From NCBI GenBank assembly GCA_002798295.1, contig NWQT01000025.1, positions 62,001 through 126,000 of the forward strand: DNA of 64,000 bases, written 5' to 3'. This document shows, in pieces, positions 54,059-61,239 of the stretch (position 1 is the first letter of the stretch; each line of letters starts with the position of its first letter). The notes beneath the pieces were generated by a model. That model saw only the letters and a program-made list of their open reading frames with translations, had not been told where the DNA came from and made no database searches. A program made the translations under genes and the position numbers. This DNA comes from Lysobacteraceae bacterium NML07-0707. Lineage in GTDB: Bacteria > Pseudomonadota > Gammaproteobacteria > Xanthomonadales > Xanthomonadaceae.

Positions 54059-55687
54059 TTATTTGCGGCAATCGTGGCTGATGTCCAGTGCTGCGTGCTG
54101 GGCATTGCTGCTGACATCGGCCAGACCCAGCAGGGTATCGAAGAAGTGGTCGTGGGCGTATTGGCCGTTGCGTTTAGCCTTAAGGCACTGCATGTCCAGC
54201 CCTATGCGGGCGGCATAGCGGGGTGATGCCCAGGCAATCATCGGCACGCGGGTTTGCTGCTCAGGCGCAAAGGCATACGGGGCGCCATGCAGGTACAGCC
54301 CCTTCTCGCCGGTGGATTCACCGTGGTCGCTGATATATAGCAGCGCCGCATCAATGCCGGGGCTGCCATCCAGGGTTTGAATCATCGCCGCCAGCACATG
54401 GTCGGTATAGGCGATGGTGTTGTCATAGCTATTGAGAATGGCCTCGCGGCTACAGCTTTGCAGCTGGGTGCTGCGGCATTCGGGCAGGAAGCGGGCAAAG
54501 TCCTGTGGATAGCGCTCGTGGTAGGCCGGGCCATGACTGCCCAGCATGTGCAGCACGATGACGGTATCGCGCTCGATACGGCCGATGCGCTCGGCCAGAT
54601 AGTGCTGCAACAGGCCATCGTGACAGCCGTTTGCGCCGCACCAGCGCGGGTCGGGACGCGACTGCCAGCCGGATTCGGCTACGCGGCTGGCGACCTTCTT
54701 GCTGCCGGTATTGTTGTCGAACCACTCCACCTGCCAGCCTGCGCGTTGCAGCAGATCCAGAGCATTGTCACGGTGATTGGCGATGTGCTGGTCGTAGTCC
54801 TTGCGCCCCAGGTCGGAGAACATGCACGGCAGCGAGGTGGCGGTATTGGTGCCGCAGCTTTGTACCCTGCCAAAGAACACCACCGGCAGTTTTGCCAGCG
54901 CCGGATTGGTGTCGCGTGCGTAGCCGTCGAATGCAAAACTTTCCGAGCGTGCCGACTCGCCGACCACCACCACCAGCACGCGCGGCTTGTTGCCCGTGTT
55001 CGCCGGATGCAGCATGTGCGCATCTTCACCAATAACCTGATGCGGAGGCGTGGTTTTGAAGGTATGCCGCAGATGGCCGCGAATCGCGCTCAAAACCGAG
55101 AACGGCAGGGTCAGATAACGCGCCTCGGGGTGGTTGCGCACAAACGGAATCACTTGCTGCCCGGCCAGGGTGATGGCCAGGGTGATGGGCGCAATCACCA
55201 GCAGTAACGGCTTCCAGCGCGCGCGCAGCTCTTGCCTGAAGGGCTGCCATTCAAGACGCGCCAGCGCAACAAAGAGGGCGGGCAATACGCCCAGCAGGAA
55301 AATCCGGGTCAATACCCAGGCCGACATCATTTCGCCTGCTTCACGCTGGTCGGTTTCAAACACGCTGGCGATGGCATGGCGGTCGGCCACCGCGCCAAAA
55401 TCCACGGTCAGCACATTGGCCGAGGCCGACATCAGCAGCAGGGCTATCAGCCAGGGTTTGAGCACGCCGCGGAACGACAAGGGCAGCATCAGCCCCAATG
55501 CGAAGGCGAAAATCAGCGCAGCCATCAGTGCCCGGAACAGCCAGAGTGCAAGCACCCCCTCCATGGGGACGACCCAAATCAAGCCCCATAGGCGCTGATT
55601 GCAAAGCACGGTGAGCCACAACGCAGTAATGAATATCAAGGCGTTGGCAGAAAGGCGTGGACGCAGAAAGGCAGGCAGGGCAGGCAT
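54059..55687 (-). CDS. eptA: Phosphoethanolamine transferase, EptA family (lipid A modification type)
   Basis: A 542-residue protein with an N-terminal bundle of about five membrane helices and a sulfatase-fold domain in the periplasm. Metal and active-site parts are VVVVGESARSESFAFDGY, the nucleophile Thr in CGTNTATSLPCMFS, HMLGSHGPAYHERYP and YISDHGEST. EptA adds phosphoethanolamine to lipid A from phosphatidylethanolamine, lowering the charge seen by cationic peptides; other substrates such as LPS core are possible. Its 3' end lies about 127 bases from the IS481 transposase, and oleC is upstream behind a terminator. Confidence 0.9.
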   Translation of the reverse strand: MPALPAFLRPRLSANALIFITALWLTVLCNQRLWGLIWVVPMEGVLALWLFRALMAALIFAFALGLMLPLSFRGVLKPWLIALLLMSASANVLTVDFGAVADRHAIASVFETDQREAGEMMSAWVLTRIFLLGVLPALFVALARLEWQPFRQELRARWKPLLLVIAPITLAITLAGQQVIPFVRNHPEARYLTLPFSVLSAIRGHLRHTFKTTPPHQVIGEDAHMLHPANTGNKPRVLVVVVGESARSESFAFDGYARDTNPALAKLPVVFFGRVQSCGTNTATSLPCMFSDLGRKDYDQHIANHRDNALDLLQRAGWQVEWFDNNTGSKKVASRVAESGWQSRPDPRWCGANGCHDGLLQHYLAERIGRIERDTVIVLHMLGSHGPAYHERYPQDFARFLPECRSTQLQSCSREAILNSYDNTIAYTDHVLAAMIQTLDGSPGIDAALLYISDHGESTGEKGLYLHGAPYAFAPEQQTRVPMIAWASPRYAARIGLDMQCLKAKRNGQYAHDHFFDTLLGLADVSSNAQHAALDISHDCRK

Positions 55688-55710
55688 GAGTCGGACAGTT
55701 TCTGATGAAG

Positions 55711-55733
55711 AAAGCCCCGGTCAGAGCCGGGGC
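55711..55733 (-). terminator. Rho-independent terminator of oleC
   Basis: Stem gccccgg/ccggggc with a six-base loop, followed on the minus strand by TTTCTTC. It lies between the oleC stop and the eptA start. Confidence 0.8.
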
Positions 55734-55862
55734 GGTGGTTGGACGATGAAGCTTACTTGATGCAGCCCGGAGATGGACAAGGACCAGGGCTTTTCATAGT
55801 TTGTATTGTCTATAAGGTAAGTGCATTTGTGGCTGTATATTGATGCGCTGCGGCAAGACCCC

Positions 55863-57605
55863 TCATTCCCTATCTTTTGCTCCCGGCAGTTGTCTTTGCG
55901 CCCATTGGCCGAGTTTTTCCCGGCCAATTTTGGCGTTGTGGCGGATGTCCACCGGAAAACTGCCGGGATAGTGCAAGAAATGCGAGATGCGGGCGGTATG
56001 CACCATGCCTTCGGCCAGATGGCGCAGTTCGGCCTCGATGCGTGGCCACTCCTGGGGATTGACGCCTGCGCGCAGCTCCACGCACAGGCAGGCGGCATTG
56101 CCTGCGGGCGTGTCGCTCTGCTGGCGCAGCTGTCCGGCATCGCCCTGGCTTAAGGTAAGCCCCCCTGATGTCGCCGGGGCGGGCACGGCCACCAAGGCGG
56201 TGCGTGCCACGTCCGGGTGGGTATTGAAGACCGGCTCAATCTGTTCGGTGCATAGCGTGCTGCCTGTGGCCAGCACCACGCGCTGCGATTTGCGTCCGCA
56301 GAACCAGAGGCGGCCTTCGCCATCGAAATACCCCAAATCGCCCATGCGGTGCACGATGCGGCTTGTGCCATCGCTCAGGGTTTCGTGAATTTTGGCCAGC
56401 CGGGTTTGCGCATCACGGTTGAAATAGGCATCGGTGGCGACTGGTCCTGCCACAGTGATTTCACCTACCACGCCTTGCGGGACTTCTTGCACATCGCGCC
56501 AGTCGCCGATGGCATCATCGCTGATGGCGATGATGCGTACCTGATTGCCCGGCACCGGGCGACCGACGCAGGTGCCGGCGCCCGCTTCGGTGCGCTCACG
56601 CAAGGTGATGAGCTCGCGGCCTTCAATCACCGCCACCGGCAGGCATTCGGTGGCGCCATAGGGCGTCCAGAGCTGCCCGCCTTCGGGCATCAGTTGCAAC
56701 AGTTTGGCCACCACCTCCGGCGGCACCGGGGCGCCGGCGCTGGTGGCTCGCATCACGCCGGGCAATGGCGCGCCATGTTCGGCCAGTACGCGCATCAGGG
56801 CGGGCGAGCCGAACATCTGGCTGACGCCAAAGCGGCGGATGGCCGCATGCAGCTTGCGCGGGTCGGCCTGGGCAGGCCGGGTCGGGTCCATGTCCGGAAT
56901 GATGGAGGTCAGCCCCAGCGCCGGGGCAAACAGGGCAAATGGCGGGAAGGTGGGCAGGTCAACGCCGCCCGGCTCGATGCCAAAGGCCTGGCGCAGCATG
57001 TCGATTTGCGCCAGAAAATGCCGGTGCCGATACACCACGCCCTTGGGCACGCCGGTAGAGCCGCTGGTGAACAAGATGGCGGCGATGTCATCGGCGCAGG
57101 TTGTACCAAAATCCACCGGATTGGTTTTGCCGTCACTTTCGATGGCGGCCAGCGTGGTGTCGGCAAACCAGGCGCTGCGGCCGGTGGTGATGCGATATTT
57201 CACCCCGCGCGCCCAGCCCAGCACGAGGCGTGCGAGCATGGCCAGCGGGATGCCGATGAATGCATCGGGTTTGGCTTCTGCCAGACATTGCCTGAGCGCA
57301 CGTTTGTCGATACCCGGGTCCACCAGTACCGGCACTGCGCCCAGCCGGAACAGGGCAAACATCGCCAGGAAAAATTCCGGAGTGGGACGCACCATCACCA
57401 CGCAGCGCATGCCGCGGCGAAGCCCCAGCCGGTGCAAGCCGGCGGCGATGTCGGTACTGCGGCTATCGAGTTCGCCAGTGGTCAGGGCAACCGGATAGTC
57501 GCCTCTCTTGCCGGGGCAGCGCATGGCGATGCGCTCGGGGTTTTGCTGCGCGCGCTGGCGCAGGGTGTCGGCGATATTGGTGAAGCCCGAATCTTGCGTA
57601 TTCAT
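55863..57605 (-). CDS. oleC: OleC-like AMP-dependent ligase (beta-lactone synthetase of olefin biosynthesis)
   Basis: A 580-residue ANL-superfamily enzyme. ILFTSGSTGVPKGVVYRHRH is the nucleotide core, LWTPYGATECLP the substrate loop, and GDLGYFDGEGRLWFCGRKSQRVV the hinge. LGAVPVLVDPGIDKRALRQCLAEAKPDAFIGIPLAMLARLVLGWARG is a strong OleC hallmark. OleC turns 2-alkyl-3-hydroxyacids into beta-lactones with ATP. OleA, OleB and OleD, normally clustered with it, are not next to it here. Confidence 0.88.
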   Translation of the reverse strand: MNTQDSGFTNIADTLRQRAQQNPERIAMRCPGKRGDYPVALTTGELDSRSTDIAAGLHRLGLRRGMRCVVMVRPTPEFFLAMFALFRLGAVPVLVDPGIDKRALRQCLAEAKPDAFIGIPLAMLARLVLGWARGVKYRITTGRSAWFADTTLAAIESDGKTNPVDFGTTCADDIAAILFTSGSTGVPKGVVYRHRHFLAQIDMLRQAFGIEPGGVDLPTFPPFALFAPALGLTSIIPDMDPTRPAQADPRKLHAAIRRFGVSQMFGSPALMRVLAEHGAPLPGVMRATSAGAPVPPEVVAKLLQLMPEGGQLWTPYGATECLPVAVIEGRELITLRERTEAGAGTCVGRPVPGNQVRIIAISDDAIGDWRDVQEVPQGVVGEITVAGPVATDAYFNRDAQTRLAKIHETLSDGTSRIVHRMGDLGYFDGEGRLWFCGRKSQRVVLATGSTLCTEQIEPVFNTHPDVARTALVAVPAPATSGGLTLSQGDAGQLRQQSDTPAGNAACLCVELRAGVNPQEWPRIEAELRHLAEGMVHTARISHFLHYPGSFPVDIRHNAKIGREKLGQWAQRQLPGAKDRE

Positions 57606-57658
57606 GCGACTATTGTCGCAACCCTTGCGTTGTTCTGCCCGATTCGCACAATGCGCGC

Positions 57659-58033
57659 ATGACGACAGCCTCCACTTTTACTCATCCCTGCCTGACTTGC
57701 GGCGCCTGCTGTGCGCATTACCGCGTCGGCATGCACTGGTCGGAAACCGAGCCGGAACTGGGTGGACGTGTGCCTGTGGCATTGACCGAGTCATTGCGCC
57801 TGCACGAGCGCGCCATGCGTGGCACATGCAGCAACACGCCGCGTTGCATTGCGCTGGATGCCGAGATTGGCCGTTATTCGCGCTGCACCATCCATCCGCA
57901 GCGCCCCAGTGCTTGCGAAGCGCTGCCGGCCTCCTGGGAGTTTGGCGCGCCCAGCCGTCAGTGCGATATCGCCCGTGCGGCATACGGCCTGCCGGTTTTG
58001 ACCGCTGAAGACTGGCCGCCGTCCGCTCAATAA
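57659..58033 (+). CDS. YkgJ-type cysteine-cluster protein
   Basis: A 124-residue protein with the N-terminal CLTCGACCAHYRVGMHW and later CIALDAE and RCTIHPQRPSACEALPASW, the Cys pattern of the CxxCxxCC zinc/iron-sulfur cluster family (PF03692). The function is unknown. Its last 7 bases overlap the end of the rhomboid gene on the other strand. Confidence 0.88.
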   Translation: MTTASTFTHPCLTCGACCAHYRVGMHWSETEPELGGRVPVALTESLRLHERAMRGTCSNTPRCIALDAEIGRYSRCTIHPQRPSACEALPASWEFGAPSRQCDIARAAYGLPVLTAEDWPPSAQ

Positions 58034-58707
58034 CCGGCACGCTTGCGCATTCGCTTGGCGATGGCGCTGCGCGAAAGCAGGGCGTAGAGGCCGCCAAAGA
58101 CGAACCCGGCCAGATGCGCAACCCAGGCCACTTGCCCGTAGCTGGGGCCGATATAGGCAAAGATGGCCTGCAGCAGCACCCACAGGCCAATCAATACCGT
58201 GGCCGGTGCACGGATAAATTCCAGAAACAGGCCCAGCGGCACAACGACGCCCAGGCGCGCGCGCGGGAACAGCATCAGCCATGCGCCCAGTGTGGCCGAT
58301 ACCGCGCCACTGGCGCCAATCAGCACATTGCCATGTACCAGCGAAATGCCGGCGGCAAGATTGGCAGCTGCGCCGCCCAGCAGAAACAGCCCGAGAAAGC
58401 GCCAGGCGCCCATCATCCGCTCTGCGGGCAGGCCAAAAATCATCAGGAACACCAGATTGCCAATCAGATGTGCCCAGTCGCTGTGCAAAAACAGCGCGGT
58501 GAACAATTTCAGCCACTGGCTGGCGGAAGGCCAGTCCTGCCCCAGATTCAGCGGGATGCCGACCGTGCCCCAGTTCAGCAACCATTCGAGCTGCGCGCCC
58601 TTGGGTAGACTGAGCGTCCAGACAAAGCTGCCGCACATCAGCAATACCAGCAGGGGGGTGACCCAGTGGGTTTGATGGCGCTTGCGTGGCGGGATGGCAA
58701 CAAACAC
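58027..58707 (-). CDS. Rhomboid family intramembrane serine protease
   Basis: A 226-residue membrane protein with six or so helices. The catalytic Ser is in LIGASGAVSATLGAWL (GxSG), and the His in AWVAHLAGFVFGGLYALL. HSDWAHLIGNLVFLMIFG is the N-terminal loop/helix with conserved HxxxN. The start is GTG at 58707 with ACGGAAA upstream. Rhomboids cut membrane proteins within the bilayer; the substrate is unknown. Confidence 0.9.
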   Translation of the reverse strand: MFVAIPPRKRHQTHWVTPLLVLLMCGSFVWTLSLPKGAQLEWLLNWGTVGIPLNLGQDWPSASQWLKLFTALFLHSDWAHLIGNLVFLMIFGLPAERMMGAWRFLGLFLLGGAAANLAAGISLVHGNVLIGASGAVSATLGAWLMLFPRARLGVVVPLGLFLEFIRAPATVLIGLWVLLQAIFAYIGPSYGQVAWVAHLAGFVFGGLYALLSRSAIAKRMRKRAGY

Positions 58708-58859
58708 GGGAATTTCCGTTGCAAACGGGGCGATCGGGCGGCTTGCGCTGCACTGCCAGATGTTAGCCCAAGGTTAATGCCAGTATAGTAAGGGATGGCG
58801 TACGGCAAGCCTTTATGCCAGCCTGTAAGCAAATTTTGAGAAATCTTAGGAGAAAATCC

Positions 58860-60281
58860 ATGCAGCGTTGTTCCACTCAAGCCCGGCTGTCTGCGCTGGC
58901 TGTTGCCGTTGTCGGCATTCTGGCCGTCGGCAGCGCCGCCGCCTCGGGCTTCCAGGTGCGCGAAACCAGCGCCAAAGTCGGTGGCCGTGCCTATTCCGGC
59001 ACCGCAGTCGCCAGCAACGATACCTCGGTGGTGGCGGCCAATCCGGCGGCCATGGTCAATGCCGATGGCGTGGTGATTCAGGGCAGTGTCGGTGTGATTG
59101 ACCTCAAGGCCGACTTTGTCGGCAGCGGCGCAACTGCGCTTGGCACGGCCATCAGCGGCGGCAATGGCGGCGACCCCGGCAGCCCCAAGCCGGTGCCCTC
59201 GCTGGGCGTCATCGTGCCGATGCAGGGTGCACTGGAGGGCCTGACCCTGGGCGCCAGCATCACCGCACCGTTTGGCTCGGGTACCGAATATGAAAACGGT
59301 TGGGTGGGGCGCTACAACGCCACCGAAACCAGCCTGAAAATGGCCGACCTGACCCTGTCGGCTGCAGTGCAGGTGACCCCGGCATTTTCCGCAGGTCTTG
59401 GCGTGGTGTTCGAGCGTGCTGAAGTCACCCTGGGCAAGGACATCCCGCTGGGCGTGATGCTGGCCGCCGGCCTCAAGAATCCGGCGCTGGCCGCCACCCC
59501 GGACGGCAATGTCACGGTTGAAGCGGGCAATAACGCTTTTGGCTGGGTGGCAGGCTTCCAGTTCCGCCCGAATGACAAGTTCGCCATTGGCTATTCGCAC
59601 CGCTCCGAGCTCAAGCACGACTTCAAGGGTGAAGCCGTGTTCACCACGCCGGCCGCCTTCCAGGCCATGCAGCCGGGTTTTGTCGCAATGGCGCAGAACC
59701 CTGGCGCGCCACTGAATGCGGCGCAACGCCAGCAGCTGATGGTGCTGGGCAAGGGTTTTGTCAACACTACCGGCAGTGCACGTCTGGTAACCCCGACCCT
59801 GGACACCCTGAGCGTGATGGTCGGCGTGGGTGAGCGCGTCAAGCTGTATGCCGATGCCCAGCGCACCGGCTGGAGCAGCTTGCAGAATGTGCATATCGAG
59901 TTCGGCAACCCGTTCCAGCCGGCCAGCCAGGAAAACTTCCACTGGAAGGACACCATGTTCTATTCGCTGGGCGCGGAATTCCAGTTGAACGATGCCTTCA
60001 CCCTGCGTGGCGGTATCGCCCATGATGAGTCGCCGACCAACAATATCGACCGCACTCCGCGTCTGCCTGACAACAACCGCAACCTGTATTCGTTGGGGAT
60101 GAGCTGGCAGATGAGCGAAAAGCTGTCGCTGGATGGCTCATTCACCTGGGTGACCATCAAGGACTCCACCACTCACCTGCCAATCAACCCGAACCCGCCG
60201 CAAAGCCGCTATACCAGCCTCAATGGCAAGTACAACGGCCATGCCGCCGTGGTTGGCCTGGGGCTGACCTACAAGCTCTGA
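58860..60281 (+). CDS. FadL/OMPP1/TodX family outer membrane channel
   Basis: A 473-residue barrel protein. The signal peptide (ARLSALAVAVVGILAVGSAAA) precedes the FadL N-terminus SGFQVRETSAKVGGRAYSGTAV and NPAAMVN. GLTLGASITAPFGSGTEYENGWVGRYNATE and FRPNDKFAIGYSHRSELKHDFKG are barrel parts. The C-terminus ends in the aromatic-less LGLTYKL, a usual outer-membrane ending. It carries long-chain fatty acids or other hydrophobic compounds in. The ATG at 58860 has TAGGAGA upstream. A bidirectional terminator follows. Confidence 0.92.
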   Translation: MQRCSTQARLSALAVAVVGILAVGSAAASGFQVRETSAKVGGRAYSGTAVASNDTSVVAANPAAMVNADGVVIQGSVGVIDLKADFVGSGATALGTAISGGNGGDPGSPKPVPSLGVIVPMQGALEGLTLGASITAPFGSGTEYENGWVGRYNATETSLKMADLTLSAAVQVTPAFSAGLGVVFERAEVTLGKDIPLGVMLAAGLKNPALAATPDGNVTVEAGNNAFGWVAGFQFRPNDKFAIGYSHRSELKHDFKGEAVFTTPAAFQAMQPGFVAMAQNPGAPLNAAQRQQLMVLGKGFVNTTGSARLVTPTLDTLSVMVGVGERVKLYADAQRTGWSSLQNVHIEFGNPFQPASQENFHWKDTMFYSLGAEFQLNDAFTLRGGIAHDESPTNNIDRTPRLPDNNRNLYSLGMSWQMSEKLSLDGSFTWVTIKDSTTHLPINPNPPQSRYTSLNGKYNGHAAVVGLGLTYKL

Positions 60282-60300
60282 TGCTTTGGCGTTGAGTGAC

Positions 60301-60330
60301 AAGAAACCCCGGCTTTTGCCGGGGTTTCTT
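60301..60330. terminator. Bidirectional terminator between the FadL-type gene and DUF4198 gene
   Basis: Perfect 13-base stem (aagaaaccccggc/gccggggtttctt) with a TTTT loop. It serves both convergent genes. Confidence 0.9.
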
Positions 60331-60346
60331 TGTGAGGGATGCTGAC

Positions 60347-61174
60347 TTAGTGGTGATGGCCGTGGCCGTCGGCATGTTCGGGGAGCAGCACTTCCAGGGT
60401 CAGGGCGGCGTTATGGCTGTCCCACTGGCCGGGCGCGGTATTGATATGCAGGGTGGTGAACAGGAAATACAGTCCGCCGTGCTCGGGGCGGAAAGTAAAC
60501 ATGCCTTCGTGATCGGTATGGAGATGGCCGGGGCGGGTGTTTTCCACGTCGTAGAAATCTTCTTTGAAATGATGCCGGTAATGCTCATTGTCATGCCCCA
60601 CCACGATGCGGGCATTGGCTACGGGCTTGCCTTGATGCAGCACTTGCAGGCGCAGCTGGCCGCCGACAATCAGGCGGTTGGGCGAGGTCAGCGGCAGGAT
60701 TTCGATACCCTCGCCGCTGGCGCGCATTTGATAGTTCGGCTCGCCCTTGGCCAGATAGACATCGGCGCGGCTGTAATACTGCATATGAGCCGGTTTGCCG
60801 GGCGTGCGCGGGATGTCATCGGCGAAATACAGCTTGCCGTTGCGCTCGGCTTCAACGGCGCGATACAGCGGGCCTTTGCGCACGCCAGTGGTGATGCGGT
60901 AGCTGCCATCGACGCTCAGCACGGGTTGCAGATAGACCGCCGCGACGGTCTTGGCAGCCGCTTGCAATGGCTGCCGGCTGCCATCGGGGGCAATCAGGGC
61001 AAAATGCGGCGAGTCCATGGCAAAGTCGGCCTGGAACGGGGTTTCGGTAAAAGCCGATTCCACTTGCAGGCGCGGGTGCAGCACATTGAACTGGTTGGGC
61101 TTTAAAAACGGCACATGCGCCTGGGCGGCGCCGGCAAGGCAGGCCAGGGCGAGTGCAAGCAGCGGGATGCGCAT
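60347..61174 (-). CDS. DUF4198 family periplasmic protein with histidine-rich tail
   Basis: A 275-residue protein: signal peptide (MRIPLLALALACLAGAAQA) then HVPFLKPNQF at the mature start, the first-His trait of DUF4198. VGHDNEHYRHHFKEDFYDVE and HLHTDHEGMFTFRPEHGGLYF are the His-rich parts, and the C-terminus is HADGHGHHH. Metal binding (Ni, Co or Cu) is inferred from these His residues. It lies between the FadL-type gene and putA, with a terminator on each side. Confidence 0.85.
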   Translation of the reverse strand: MRIPLLALALACLAGAAQAHVPFLKPNQFNVLHPRLQVESAFTETPFQADFAMDSPHFALIAPDGSRQPLQAAAKTVAAVYLQPVLSVDGSYRITTGVRKGPLYRAVEAERNGKLYFADDIPRTPGKPAHMQYYSRADVYLAKGEPNYQMRASGEGIEILPLTSPNRLIVGGQLRLQVLHQGKPVANARIVVGHDNEHYRHHFKEDFYDVENTRPGHLHTDHEGMFTFRPEHGGLYFLFTTLHINTAPGQWDSHNAALTLEVLLPEHADGHGHHH

Positions 61175-61196
61175 TAAGTTTTCCTTGAATGAAAAA

Positions 61197-61224
61197 GCAA
61201 AACGCCGGTTGCCCGGCGTTTTGC
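61197..61224 (-). terminator. Terminator of putA
   Basis: Stem gcaaaacgccgg/ccggcgttttgc with a four-base loop, in the gap between the putA stop and the DUF4198 start. Its AT part supplies the T tail on the minus strand. Confidence 0.8.
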
Positions 61225-61239
61225 GTGTGGCAGGCGGAA

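Noticed and set aside
52990-54081. Rightward 363-codon frame
   Set aside because: Antisense to the IS481 transposase, whose DDE core is intact.
56349-57662. Rightward 437-codon frame
   Set aside because: Antisense to oleC, which has all adenylation motifs.
58638-60023. Leftward 461-codon frame
   Set aside because: Antisense to the FadL-type gene and overlapping the rhomboid start; low-complexity His/Gly-rich sequence.
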